From Alcaligenes sp. SORT26 (GTDB lineage Bacteria; Pseudomonadota; Gammaproteobacteria; Burkholderiales; Burkholderiaceae_B), in NCBI RefSeq assembly GCF_017377875.1, contig NZ_CP070975.1, positions 248,001 through 312,000 on the forward strand: 64,000 nt of DNA, in the 5' to 3' direction. This document shows positions 53,377 to 62,322 of the stretch, in pieces; position 1 is the stretch's first letter; each line of letters opens with the position of its first letter. The notes under the pieces are model-generated. The model did no database searches. It was not told the DNA's origin and saw only the letters and a list, made by a program, of their open reading frames with translations. Made by a program: the position numbers and the translations under genes.

Positions 53377-54594
53377 ATGACCTCAGAATCTTCCTTACTT
53401 CCTGACAATCCCCACGATGCCGCTGCCTACTGGTTTGCGCGTGTGCACTCGGGCGATTTCAGCGTGGCGGAGGAGGAGTGTTTTCTGGAGTGGAGAAGGG
53501 CGGATAGCCAGAATGAGTCTGAGTACCGGGCTTTGGAGAGTATCTGGCAAAGCAGCTTGATGATTCCGGATGAGGAATTGCGGGAGATGTTGGAGGAGGC
53601 TGATTTAGCTTCGGCGGTCAGCTCTGCGGAGGTTTTGGGCGCTAATTTTAGTGCTGGTGCTGCTTCTGCTTCGATCCCGACTGCTCATACCAGCCCCGCT
53701 TCAACTCAGGTTTTTGACTCTGGGTCTGGCTCCCATCCTGTATGGATGCCTAACTCGGCAGAGTCTGTGAATTCGGGTTCCGGGTTGCCTACAGGCGCAT
53801 ATGGATCAAATGAGTCGTCCAGGACCTCCTTCGCCATACCTCCCAACGCAGCACGCCGCCGTTTTCTCTGGCAAGGTGCCACGCTTGGCGCCGTCGCCCT
53901 ACTAGGCGCGGGCGGTGTTTACATCGCTCAACAAGATACTGTCAGCCATGCCCTGAGCTACACCACCGCCTTCGGTGAACAAAAAACCGTGACACTGCCA
54001 GATGGCTCCGAAGTCCATATGAATGTCTCCACGGAACTGGTACTGCACTATCAGGCCCACCGGCGTCAGTTGACCTTGCTGAAAGGGGAGGCGATGTTTG
54101 CGGTTCAAAGCGACAAGAACCGTCCCTTCATCGTGGATGCCGGGCAAGTGCAGGTTGAAGTCACAGGCACCGTATTCAATGTGCGTCGTCATGCCCAAGG
54201 AAATGTAGAAGTAGCCGTAACCGAAGGCTCCGTCCAAGTCTCGTCCGGGACATGGTGGAATCGCCAGCAAGTATCCCTGACACCGGGCATGCTGGCGCAG
54301 GGTAGCGAAGAACAGGCCTGGTCGGTGCAGCGCACGGATGTAGCGGCACGTACTGCGTGGAGACAAGGAAAAATGGTGTTCCGGGATCAGACTTTGGATG
54401 AAGTCGTGCAGGAGATGAACCGCTATCTGCCTGAACCGATTGAGCTGATGGACGAAAAACTCAAGCGCCTGCGCATGGCGGGTGTTTTTAATATCGAAGA
54501 TGCACAGGGGTTTTTGTTGGCGTTGCAGGAGCAGTTGCCGGTGACGGTGGTGACCCGTTCGGATGGGCGGGTGGGAATAACTATAGAGCGGTGA
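53377..54594 (+). CDS. FecR-like anti-sigma regulator with Ser-rich insert (locus 2)
   Basis: 405 aa from ATG 53377. Cytosolic domain (NPHDAAAYWFARVHSGDFSV, EEECFLEWRRADSQNESEYR), then a ~70-residue Ser/Ala-rich linker (~88-155) not usual in FecR, a membrane helix with a preceding twin arginine (RRRFLWQGATLGAVALLGAG), and a periplasmic FecR domain (QKTVTLPDGSEVHMNVSTEL, FIVDAGQVQVEVTGTVFNVR) with an STN-like end. About 95 residues longer than the FecR of locus 1, the linker accounting for most of the difference. Twin-arginine-type insertion would agree with what is known for FecR. Confidence 0.88.
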   Translation: MTSESSLLPDNPHDAAAYWFARVHSGDFSVAEEECFLEWRRADSQNESEYRALESIWQSSLMIPDEELREMLEEADLASAVSSAEVLGANFSAGAASASIPTAHTSPASTQVFDSGSGSHPVWMPNSAESVNSGSGLPTGAYGSNESSRTSFAIPPNAARRRFLWQGATLGAVALLGAGGVYIAQQDTVSHALSYTTAFGEQKTVTLPDGSEVHMNVSTELVLHYQAHRRQLTLLKGEAMFAVQSDKNRPFIVDAGQVQVEVTGTVFNVRRHAQGNVEVAVTEGSVQVSSGTWWNRQQVSLTPGMLAQGSEEQAWSVQRTDVAARTAWRQGKMVFRDQTLDEVVQEMNRYLPEPIELMDEKLKRLRMAGVFNIEDAQGFLLALQEQLPVTVVTRSDGRVGITIER

Positions 54595-54730
54595 TGTAGA
54601 TAGAGTTTTGCGGATAGGCTCGAGGAAGGATGTGGGTTTTATTTATGGCTGCTCTCGGCCCAGAGCAGACGTCGGGTACTAAGGTTTGAAGCAGTCACTT
54701 GCTCCGATAGTTCAGAGATTTTTGAACTCC

Positions 54731-55234
54731 ATGTTTGGCTGTCTGCATGATCAGATAGCTTTTTTGCTAGTATTTTTTCTAATGAACATTACTCCTGAAT
54801 GGGTTTCTGCTAGCGCATCGACTGTTGCCGCTGTCGGTGTGTTTTTTGCATTCTCCCAGCTGCGCATCTCAAGAAACATTGCCCAGTTACAATTTGAAGA
54901 TAGCTTGGCCAAGGAGTACCGTGAGCTGGCTAGTCGAATCCCAACAAAGGCTCTGCTCGGGCAGCCGCTTTTGGAGGCTGAGTATCAAGAATCTTTTGAC
55001 GAGTTGTATCGCTACGTAGATCTGTCCAACGAACAGGTCTCGCTTAGGCAGCGCGGTCGTATCAGCAAAGCTGTATGGAAATCTTGGTGTTCAGGCATTC
55101 AAGCAAATTTAGCGCTTCCATCTTTCAAGCGCGCATGGTTGGAAATCCAAGAGCAGTGCGTAAGCTTCCAAGAACTTCGTCGGCTAGAGAAAGAGGGGTT
55201 TAAACTTGATCCCAAGTGCTGGAAACGTGTTTAA
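54731..55234 (+). CDS. Unrecognised membrane protein
   Basis: 167 aa from ATG 54731; a TTG at 54686 is also in frame but has no usable ribosome-binding site. Two hydrophobic segments near the N-terminus (QIAFLLVFFLMN and VSASASTVAAVGVFFAFSQL), then a soluble helical domain (AKEYRELASRIPTKALLGQP, WKSWCSGIQANLALPSFKRA). I do not recognise a family, though it recalls small tethered helical proteins seen in accessory regions. Codon use and AT content look different from the iron genes on both sides, suggesting insertion. Confidence 0.6.
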   Translation: MFGCLHDQIAFLLVFFLMNITPEWVSASASTVAAVGVFFAFSQLRISRNIAQLQFEDSLAKEYRELASRIPTKALLGQPLLEAEYQESFDELYRYVDLSNEQVSLRQRGRISKAVWKSWCSGIQANLALPSFKRAWLEIQEQCVSFQELRRLEKEGFKLDPKCWKRV

Positions 55235-55346
55235 CCTCTGTATGTACGGTACAGCCACCGAGGGCTATTCACGACCCACAAGAGTCGATTAAGCGAACTC
55301 GCTGAGTAGATCTTGTCGGCATTGCCGGTGAATCAGAACCTGGACA

Positions 55347-56210
55347 ATGATGCCCCTTATGCGAACAAACCCCAGGCGATTAAAGCGCTCCCGATCTCCC
55401 TCTTCACATAAGGCTCAGACCCCTCAGAGGTCATGGGTAGAGCGGCATGCTCCGATTGCAACGATCATCGCTGCGTATAGCACTCTACTGGCAGTGATTA
55501 TTGCAGGCCTCGGCTACTACTTCACTGTTGTACCCCTATACCAGAAGGCTGCCGTCGATGAGCTGATTGCGAAACGCGAGGCCGAGCTTAAAGAAGCGCA
55601 GGCTGCGATTGTTATAGCGAGGCGCGAAGCTTATGAACAACAAAGAGAAAATTTTGGTCGCGCAATTGAGTTCTCTGCCGTCGAATGCTCGGACATACGG
55701 AACTCACTCATGCAGCCTCCACCCTCCTTCGAGGGGCAAGCAGTAGTCCGTGCTGACCATGAACGACGGATCCACTTAGGCGTCGAGGTTACGCCGTGCC
55801 TAGCCTCAAAGCTGACGAAGTACAACGCAGACAAGGTACTCACTAACACCGACTTGCGTCATATTGGGCTGATGTTTGCGACGAAGGGAGCCGAGTTGGA
55901 TCAGAAGCGAGCTGAGGCCATAGATCGGATAGCAGGTGTGCCGGAGCTGGCTGTTCGTGATCCAAGCCTCCTCGTTCCAGTGGGACCATCGGTCAAGCGC
56001 ATAGACGAATTTTTAGCAGCGTCTCAAAACCAACTATCTGAGCTCGACCTCAAGCTTCCTGAGCGAGAAGAGCGCCTTCAGTATCAAATCGGTATCACGC
56101 AGGTAAAGATTGCCGATGACTATCGGATGAGCGCGTCGGAATCAATTCGCGAAGTGATACGTGGCATGCAGTGGCCGAAAGAGGAAGCCTACGTATCGGT
56201 CAATAAATAG
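55347..56210 (+). CDS. Unrecognised membrane-anchored coiled-coil protein
   Basis: 287 aa. Basic N-terminus (NPRRLKRSRSPSSHKAQTPQ), one membrane helix (~38-60; IATIIAAYSTLLAVIIAGLG), then a charged coiled coil (ELIAKREAELKEAQAAIVIA) and a C-terminal helical domain. No family recognised and no clear ribosome-binding site for the ATGATG start. It forms, with the preceding gene, a block that separates fecIR from the receptor. Confidence 0.55.
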   Translation: MMPLMRTNPRRLKRSRSPSSHKAQTPQRSWVERHAPIATIIAAYSTLLAVIIAGLGYYFTVVPLYQKAAVDELIAKREAELKEAQAAIVIARREAYEQQRENFGRAIEFSAVECSDIRNSLMQPPPSFEGQAVVRADHERRIHLGVEVTPCLASKLTKYNADKVLTNTDLRHIGLMFATKGAELDQKRAEAIDRIAGVPELAVRDPSLLVPVGPSVKRIDEFLAASQNQLSELDLKLPEREERLQYQIGITQVKIADDYRMSASESIREVIRGMQWPKEEAYVSVNK

Positions 56211-56557
56211 TTTTTGAAGCTAGCATGGCCTCTTAAGTTTCCGGAGGTCACGCTCACCGATGATTATTATTGGCCGAAAGCAGACAGATAAGAGTGCCTT
56301 CATTGAATAAGTTGTAGAAACAAGGTCGGCTCAACTGAACACGGAGCCCAGCCGACCTCTAATTTGAATGCCTCGCTGTTTTTTTTGCCCATCAGTTATA
56401 AGTTCCTTCAAACCTCCATTCAGGGTTTTCCGCCCCCCGTCCGTTGTACCTATGAAGGCAGGTTTTCCGCACTCCCCGTGCGACCTGCCCCCATCCTTTG
56501 GCCAAAGGGATACCCATTCGTACATCTACAGGACCTCTGTCTGTTAGGAAGACCTCT
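56211..56557. other. Region upstream of the siderophore receptor
   Basis: About 350 bases. It contains a partial Fur-like core ATGATTATTATT (56260-56271; 11 of 12 to the middle of the consensus, poor flanks), a 9-bp inverted repeat AGGTCGGCT/AGCCGACCT (56323-56331 and 56350-56358) with no T tract, and a pyrimidine-rich stretch before the receptor. Overlapping frames here look like noise. Confidence 0.5.
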
Positions 56558-58960
56558 GTGACTCTCCGTTCCTCTCGTTTGTGCGCCCCGGCTGGGCGTG
56601 CGGCTCGTTTCCCTTTGGCTGCGCCTGCCTTGAAATTGGCGCTTGCCCTGGCTTTGTCGGCCACGTTTGTACCTGCTGTTTCCTTTGCCCAGCAAGCGGA
56701 TGTGACGGTCTCCATTCCGTCCTCGTCCTTGGGTGATGCCTTGCTGCAATTAGGCCAGCAAACCTCTTTCCAGTTTATTTACACCTCCGACCTGGTGCGC
56801 GGTATCAAGGCTCAGTCCGTGTCTGGTCGCATGGCGCCGGAAGCGGCTTTGGACAAGTTGCTGCAGGGTACGGGCATTGCTTACACCCGTACTGGCAACA
56901 CGATTCATCTGCGCAAGAAGGTGGATGTGGAGGAGCTGGCAGCCATCAAGGTGCGCGCTGCCAGTCCTGTCACTGAGGGCTCTGGTTCTTATACGGCCGC
57001 GGGCCCCAGCCGCACGGCGACGGGTTTTGACTTGTCGTTGCGCGAGACGCCGCAGTCCATCACTGTCATGACGCGTGAGCGTCTGGATGACTTCAATTTG
57101 TACAAATTGTCCGACGTGCTGGAGCAGACGCCCGGTGTGTCGGTGGACCGGCAGGGTGATGCCTTCAACTTCGCGATTCGTGGTTCGGCTGTGAATATGC
57201 AGACGGACGGGATGCGTCAGAAGGCCAGTGGCTGGCTGATTAATACGCAGACTCAGTACTCCATGGACGATATGGCCGAGATTGACCGTATCGAGGTCCT
57301 GAAAGGCTCGTCCGGTTTGATGACCGGGGATGGTGCTTATGGCGGCACGGTGAACATGATCCGCAAGCGTCCCACGGATCAGTTTCAGGCCAGTGTGGGT
57401 GCAGCCGCCGGCAGTTGGGATAACTATCGGGTGGATGCGGATATCAGCTCGCCCTTGAATAAAAGTGGTTCGGTGCGAGGGCGTCTGGTTGCGGCAGCGG
57501 CGGATGGCAAGAGCTTTCAGGATTATGTGAAAAACAGCAGCAAGACTTTTTACGGGATTGTGGAAGCGGACCTGACTGACCGCACCTTGTTGACGGTCAG
57601 TTTTACTCACAAGAGCCGTACACAGGATGGAGCTGCGGGCACGGCCATGATTCAGGCTTATGCGGCTGATGGGCAGTTTTTGGGTCTGAAGCCTCGGGGT
57701 TTTAATGTCGCGGCTCCCTGGTCCGGTTACGAGCAAAAGACCAATACGCTGTTTCTGGATTTGACCCATCGCTTCGAGAACGATTGGTCGGCCACGCTCA
57801 AAGGCAGCTTGGACAAGACGGTGAATCCGGGCGGTCAATCGGGTATCTGGTTTACCGGAGTTCCTGCTGTGGTGGACGTGAGCTGGGATCGTGATTATGA
57901 AACCCGCAACCGTAATCTGGCTTTAGAAGTACAAGGACCGTTCTCTTTATTGGGACGTCAGCACGAGCTGCGCTTCGGAGCAGACACTTATCGAACCACC
58001 ACAGAGTCGTATGCAGGTGGTAAGCGTTATACCAATGTGGGGTTGGACTACAACGGCGGTGGCGGTGTGTTGCCAATGCCGGATTTCACCACCATGCCGA
58101 TTAATAACCACAGCTACTTCAGCTCGCAGCGTAATTCCTTGTACGCTGCCGGTTTGTTCAGCCTGGCAGATCCGGTGAAGTTGATTGGTGGCGTTCGCTA
58201 TACCGACTTCAAACAGTTTGATGAAACCCCGTACTCCTACAGCAATAACGATTTCAAGCAGCACGGTGTGTTGACGCCGTATGCGGGTCTGGTCGTGGAT
58301 CTGAACGATCAGATTTCTGTTTACGGTAGCTACGCCAGCATATTCAAGGCACAAAGCGCCAAGGATATTGATGGCAATACGCTGGACCCGGAACGTGGTT
58401 TGACCTACGAGCTGGGTGCCAAGGGCGAGTTCTTTGATGGTGCCTTGAATGCCAGCGTGGCTCGCTTCTGGATGAAGACGGATAACACGGCAGAGTCCAC
58501 CGGCGAAGTGCGTCCAACCGGGGAAACGATTTACCGTGCGGTCAATGGTGCAACGCGCCGGGGTTACGAGCTGGAGCTGTCGGGTGAAGTGGCCCCCGGC
58601 TGGCAATTGCAGGGTAGCTATGTACAGAACAGCAGCAGCTTGCAGGCCACGGATATTGTGCCCAAGCATCAGTTCAAGCTGGCCAGCAGCTATCGCTTCC
58701 GAGAAAACTTGCCGGGTCTGTCCGTAGGTGTGGCTGCACGTTGGCAAAGCAAGGCTTCGGCCCGTTTGATGGATCAGCCTGCTTACTGGGTGTTCGACAT
58801 GATGGCCCGCTATCAGGTCAACAAGCATCTGAGCCTGGGTGCGAACGTGAATAATGTATTCGACAAGAAGTACATGTCTGGTTTGCGGGACTTTGGGCGT
58901 ATTCAGTATTCCTGGGGTGCGCCAAGAAACTTCACGGTGAATATGCGTTACCAGTTCTAA
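56558..58960 (+). CDS. TonB-dependent siderophore receptor with STN domain (locus 2)
   Basis: 800 aa from a GTG with AGGAAG eight bases ahead; an in-frame TTG at 56498 has no such site. Signal peptide (LKLALALALSATFVPAVSFA), STN domain (~50-130; VSIPSSSLGDALLQLGQQTS, VSGRMAPEAALDKLLQGTGI), plug (RETPQSITVMTRERLDDFNL, IEVLKGSSGLMTGDGAYGGT) and barrel ending VNMRYQF. These are typical of FpvA/FoxA-type ferric-siderophore receptors that also signal to FecR. No siderophore synthesis genes are present, so it may take up foreign siderophores. Confidence 0.9.
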   Translation: MTLRSSRLCAPAGRAARFPLAAPALKLALALALSATFVPAVSFAQQADVTVSIPSSSLGDALLQLGQQTSFQFIYTSDLVRGIKAQSVSGRMAPEAALDKLLQGTGIAYTRTGNTIHLRKKVDVEELAAIKVRAASPVTEGSGSYTAAGPSRTATGFDLSLRETPQSITVMTRERLDDFNLYKLSDVLEQTPGVSVDRQGDAFNFAIRGSAVNMQTDGMRQKASGWLINTQTQYSMDDMAEIDRIEVLKGSSGLMTGDGAYGGTVNMIRKRPTDQFQASVGAAAGSWDNYRVDADISSPLNKSGSVRGRLVAAAADGKSFQDYVKNSSKTFYGIVEADLTDRTLLTVSFTHKSRTQDGAAGTAMIQAYAADGQFLGLKPRGFNVAAPWSGYEQKTNTLFLDLTHRFENDWSATLKGSLDKTVNPGGQSGIWFTGVPAVVDVSWDRDYETRNRNLALEVQGPFSLLGRQHELRFGADTYRTTTESYAGGKRYTNVGLDYNGGGGVLPMPDFTTMPINNHSYFSSQRNSLYAAGLFSLADPVKLIGGVRYTDFKQFDETPYSYSNNDFKQHGVLTPYAGLVVDLNDQISVYGSYASIFKAQSAKDIDGNTLDPERGLTYELGAKGEFFDGALNASVARFWMKTDNTAESTGEVRPTGETIYRAVNGATRRGYELELSGEVAPGWQLQGSYVQNSSSLQATDIVPKHQFKLASSYRFRENLPGLSVGVAARWQSKASARLMDQPAYWVFDMMARYQVNKHLSLGANVNNVFDKKYMSGLRDFGRIQYSWGAPRNFTVNMRYQF

Positions 58961-59029
58961 GCTAGTTGGGAATCAAGGCTTTGAACGAAGCTGCATATAC
59001 TTGAATCCCCCTTATGCAATCTGCATTAA

Positions 59030-59056
59030 AAAAGCCACCCGCTTGGGTGGCTTTTT
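59030..59056. terminator. Terminator after the siderophore receptor
   Basis: AAAAGCCACCC-GCTT-GGGTGGCTTTTT, strong stem with T run on the plus strand and A run on the other side, so usable both ways. Near-identical to the tRNA terminator stem (GCCACCC/GGGTGGC). Confidence 0.92.
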
Positions 59057-59207
59057 GCAATCGGGCTCCAGCCTCGTTCCAGATCTGCTGCCCAAGGACA
59101 GCGAGTTGGAGTGTTGCCAGTGTGTGCCAGCCAGGTTTTGTAGAACGAGGCCAGACCCGACTGCTACAACACAGTTCTTGGTAGAACCGTGTTGTGTCCA
59201 TCACGAC

Positions 59208-60614
59208 TTAGCGTACGCTTTGTGCCGCCAGGCCCAATGCCAAGTCTTTCTTCATGCGTTTCTTGTAGAAAGGCAGGCAGATAAACAGAGCCAGGAACCA
59301 GAAAGGGGTCGCCATCAAACCAATCAAGGTTTCTTCTTCCTGGCTGAACAAGTACAGCGCAAAGGCAAAGAAAGCCAGGGTCAGGTAGCACATGGGAATC
59401 GCAAAAGGCATTTTGTAGCTCGATGTGGCATGGGCTTCAGGACGAACGCGGCGGTACTTCAGGTAGGTGATCAGAATCACGGCCCAGACAAAGATAAAGC
59501 AGATGCTGGCCACGGTGGTCACGATGGTGAACACGCGCATCACGTCGCCTTCTGCGTAAAGCAGGAACAGGCTGGACAGCAAGAGGGCGCAAGAGTAGAT
59601 CAGACCATTACGGGGGGTGCCGTTACGCGACAACTGGCTGAACGCTTCGGGAGCCAGCTTGTTTTTGGACAGACCGTACAACATGCGGCCTGTCGAGAAC
59701 ATGCCGCTATTGGCGGACGACAGGGCCGAGGTCAGCACCACAAAGTTGATGATGGCTGCTGCGGCACCCACGCCAATCAGCAAGAACATGTTCACAAACG
59801 GGCTCTTGTTGGGTGCAACAATATCCCAAGGGGTGACGGTCATGATGGCGGTCAGGGCCAGCACGTAAAACACAATCACGCGAACGGGAATCTTGTTGAT
59901 GGCTTTGGGCAGGTTCTTGGCAGGGTCAGCCGTTTCAGCCGAGGCGGTACCCACCAGTTCAATACCCACGAAGGCAAAGATGGCGATCTGGAAGGCGGCA
60001 AAGAAGCCATGCAATCCATTGGGGAACATGCCGCCGCGGTCCCACAAGTGGGTCAGGCTGGCTTTTTCGCCGGTCGGGCCGACAAAGCCGGTGAACAGCA
60101 GGTAAGCACCCACGCCAATCAGCGCAACAATGGCAATGATCTTGACCAAGGCAAACCAGAACTCCAGCTCACCAAACAATTTGGCCGACAGCAGGTTAAA
60201 GATCAGCAAGAAGGCGATACACGCCAGGCCGGGAAGCCAGAGCGGAATGTCCGGCCACCAGAATTGGGTGTAGCCGGTAATGGCGACAATATCCGCAATA
60301 CCAATAACCACCCAGCAGAACCAATAGCTCCAGCCCAGAAAATAGCCCATGGTCGGGCCCAGAATATCGGCGGAGAAATCCACGAAAGATTTGTATTCCA
60401 GGTTATGCAGGAGCAATTCCCCCATTGCCCGCATAACAAAAAACAAAAAGAACCCGATGATCATGTAGGTAAACAAGACCGAGGGTCCGGCCAGGCTAAT
60501 GGTGCGGCCTGATCCCATAAATAGCCCTGTACCGATAGCGCCTCCAATTGCTATCAGTTGCAGGTGCCGGTTTTTCAACGAGCGCTGCAGTCCAGATGAA
60601 TGTTGCTGAGACAC
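59208..60614 (-). CDS. cycA: AAT-family amino acid permease, CycA-like
   Basis: 468 aa with 12 membrane helices. Starts with the AAT signature LKNRHLQLIAIGGAIGTGLF and continues FMGSGRTISLAGPSVLFTYM, FFLFFVMRAMGELLLHN, with EFWFALVKIIAIVALIGVGA and FVGIELVGTASAETADPAKN. Closest to CycA, the proton symporter for glycine, D-alanine and D-serine. A tandem glycine riboswitch sits upstream on the same strand, which agrees with glycine as a substrate. The leader from riboswitch to start is ~290 bases. Confidence 0.88.
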   Translation of the reverse strand: MSQQHSSGLQRSLKNRHLQLIAIGGAIGTGLFMGSGRTISLAGPSVLFTYMIIGFFLFFVMRAMGELLLHNLEYKSFVDFSADILGPTMGYFLGWSYWFCWVVIGIADIVAITGYTQFWWPDIPLWLPGLACIAFLLIFNLLSAKLFGELEFWFALVKIIAIVALIGVGAYLLFTGFVGPTGEKASLTHLWDRGGMFPNGLHGFFAAFQIAIFAFVGIELVGTASAETADPAKNLPKAINKIPVRVIVFYVLALTAIMTVTPWDIVAPNKSPFVNMFLLIGVGAAAAIINFVVLTSALSSANSGMFSTGRMLYGLSKNKLAPEAFSQLSRNGTPRNGLIYSCALLLSSLFLLYAEGDVMRVFTIVTTVASICFIFVWAVILITYLKYRRVRPEAHATSSYKMPFAIPMCYLTLAFFAFALYLFSQEEETLIGLMATPFWFLALFICLPFYKKRMKKDLALGLAAQSVR

Positions 60615-60906
60615 ACTGTTCTCCTAGTTTTTTTTCGTTCAAATGCGTAATTATGACTGTGCTGCGAGAAAACAAAGGGCACAACCCGTCCTCAAGGACG
60701 GTTTTCTTGATGCCGATCTAAATAGGGTATGGAGCGCACAGCAGTCCTCCTTGTTCTGACGACATGAAATGTCAAAACAGACCTGTGTGCGAATGAAAAT
60801 GGGAATAGGGATGTGGCGTGTCAGGCGGCCAGAAAATGGCACCCGACTATCTGCTCATAGATAGGCTCCGGACGAATAGGTGAACACAGGCCATATGGCC
60901 TCTGTA
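60615..60906 (-). other. Leader between glycine riboswitch and cycA
   Basis: Transcribed spacer of ~290 bases expected to hold the expression platform. Visible hairpins on the minus strand: GGCCATATGGCC (around 60890), CTATCTATGAGCAGATAG (around 60855) and CCGTCCTTGAGGACGG (60688-60703). None has a clean T tract on this strand, so I cannot tell if control is by termination or otherwise. No credible gene. Confidence 0.45.
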
Positions 60907-61078
60907 CCCCCTCTGTCCGTTTACCTGAGAGCTTATCCATCGGTTCGCGATGGTCCCCTTCGGTGGGCACTGATGTGCCTCTCTCCAGAACGTCAAGGGT
61001 TCAAGATTCTTTTGCCTGAGAGATTCCGGGGTCGTTGCTCCGTCGGCGCTTCATCAAAGTGAAGACTCTCACCTGAAC
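60907..61078 (-). ncRNA. Tandem glycine riboswitch
   Basis: Two gcvT-type aptamers in a row on the minus strand. Aptamer 1 (~61078-61005): GGTGAGAG, then GCGCCGACGGAGCAAC and ATCTCTCAGGCAAAAG. Aptamer 2 (~61000-60907): CTGGAGAGAG, then CCCACCGAAGGGGACC and GCTCTCAGGTAAACGGACAG. The CCGAAGGGG-type core and the TCTCAGGyAAA / GGACAGAGG strands are the conserved ligand-binding parts. Tandem aptamers of this class commonly control glycine cleavage or, as here, a glycine permease. Confidence 0.93.
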
Positions 61079-61094
61079 CGTTATTGACGCCGCT

Positions 61095-61124
61095 ATTGTA
61101 TAGACAGGTAAAAAGCGATGACTA
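61095..61124 (-). promoter_or_regulatory. Promoter of riboswitch-cycA transcript
   Basis: On the minus strand TAGTCA (61124-61119), 18 bases, TACAAT (61100-61095). Transcription would start near 61088, about ten bases ahead of the first aptamer. The -35 is weak, the -10 good. Confidence 0.55.
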
Positions 61125-61144
61125 CTATCGTTAACCTGTAGGTC

Positions 61145-61163
61145 TTTAATGAGAATAATTCTT
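61145..61163. promoter_or_regulatory. Possible Fur box between cycA leader and dedA gene
   Basis: TTTAATGAGAATAATTCTT matches Fur consensus at 13 of 19 positions with a palindromic core AGAATAATTCT. It is ~20 bases upstream of the riboswitch promoter -35 and ~210 before the DedA start. Weaker than the Fur boxes at the fec loci; may be chance. Confidence 0.35.
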
Positions 61164-61371
61164 GTTTATTGATCTATTTTGTGGCTGGAAGGTCAACAGT
61201 CGGAAGGGGAAATCGGGTGGCAAAAGAGGCGGAATGGCTCTCTATCAGGCGTCTGCACAGGGACCGCAGTTTTTGCATGGTAGCTATTCTTGAATGCTTT
61301 TAAGCTGAAACAGAAATTGGCAGGCGCCAGCCTACAATACGCGCTATCTGGCAAATTCTGTGCGTCGTTCT

Positions 61372-62316
61372 ATGGTCGAATCCATTCTGCAACTTATCGA
61401 GCAACACGGTCTGTTGATCGTGTTTTTTAACGTGCTGGTTGAACAGGCCGGTGCGCCTGTGCCTGCGTATCCCGTGCTGGTGGTGACGGGGGCTTTGCAT
61501 GAGTCTGGCGGCTACAGCTTGTGGGGCTTGCTGGGCGTGGCGGTTCTGGGGGCCATGATTGCGGACTACGGCTGGTATCTGGCTGGAAGGCGTTATGGCG
61601 GCAGGTTGCTGGCTTTGCTGTGCAAGATTTCCTTGTCTCCTGACTCCTGTATCCGGCAGACCGAATCCATTTATATGCGTTGGGGTGCGCCGTCCCTGAT
61701 GGTGGCTAAATTCATTCCGGGCTTTGCTTCGATTGCCAGTGTTTTGGCCGGTACGGTTGGCACTCCTAAACGTAGCTTTCTGTTTTACGACATCATCGGG
61801 GCGGCCGTGTGGGCGGGCTCTGCAGTGTTTTTGGGGTCTTTGTTCAGCTCTGCTGTAGACGAGCTCTTGAATGTCCTGGTCAGCCTGGGTGTGTTGGGCG
61901 GAATTCTGCTGGCGCTGGCCTTGGCGGTGTTTATTGCCAAGAAGTGGTGGCAGCGTCATCGCTTCATCAAATCCTTGTGCATGGAGCGTGTCAGCGTGCA
62001 GGAGCTGCATCAGATGCTGTCTTCAGAAACTCCGCCCGTTATTGTGGATGTGCGTTCGACCTTTATCCAGGCTCAAGGGCGCATTCCGGGGGCAATCAGT
62101 CTGGCCTTGGGCGAGGCTACGTTGAACCTGATCACCGACGGGGAAATCATCGTGTATTGCGATTGCCCCAACGAGGTATCGGCGGCCTTGGTATCCAAGC
62201 GTTTGCTGCAAAGTGGCTATAGCCGGGTGCGGCCCTTGGAGGGTGGTCTGGAAGCGTGGCGGGCTGCTGGTTTCGATGTTCAGCGTGACTCGAATCTGCC
62301 CGAGGCGGCCTTATAA
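61372..62316 (+). CDS. DedA-family membrane protein fused to a rhodanese domain
   Basis: 314 aa from ATG 61372 (a GTG at 61360 is also in frame). Residues ~1-200 are DedA/SNARE-associated type: NVLVEQAGAPVPAYPVLVVT, GAMIADYGWYLAGRRYGGRL, FIPGFASIASVLAGTVGTPK, then a membrane helix (LGGILLALALAVFIAKKWW). Residues ~210-305 are a rhodanese domain on the cytosolic side: PPVIVDVRSTFIQAQGRIPG and an active-site-like IIVYCDCPNE with Cys, then GYSRVRPLEGGLEAWRAAG. DedA proteins move lipids or affect membrane potential; the rhodanese part may handle sulfur or act as a sensor. Confidence 0.88.
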   Translation: MVESILQLIEQHGLLIVFFNVLVEQAGAPVPAYPVLVVTGALHESGGYSLWGLLGVAVLGAMIADYGWYLAGRRYGGRLLALLCKISLSPDSCIRQTESIYMRWGAPSLMVAKFIPGFASIASVLAGTVGTPKRSFLFYDIIGAAVWAGSAVFLGSLFSSAVDELLNVLVSLGVLGGILLALALAVFIAKKWWQRHRFIKSLCMERVSVQELHQMLSSETPPVIVDVRSTFIQAQGRIPGAISLALGEATLNLITDGEIIVYCDCPNEVSAALVSKRLLQSGYSRVRPLEGGLEAWRAAGFDVQRDSNLPEAAL

Positions 62317-62322
62317 AGAAAA

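Noticed and set aside
56364-56561. Short frames upstream of the siderophore receptor
   Set aside because: They overlap the probable promoter and leader of the receptor and each other on both strands, with no coding features.
59001-60512. 503-codon plus-strand frame opposite cycA
   Set aside because: It runs through the terminator stem and mirrors the permease; the translation is His/Gln/Gly-rich noise.
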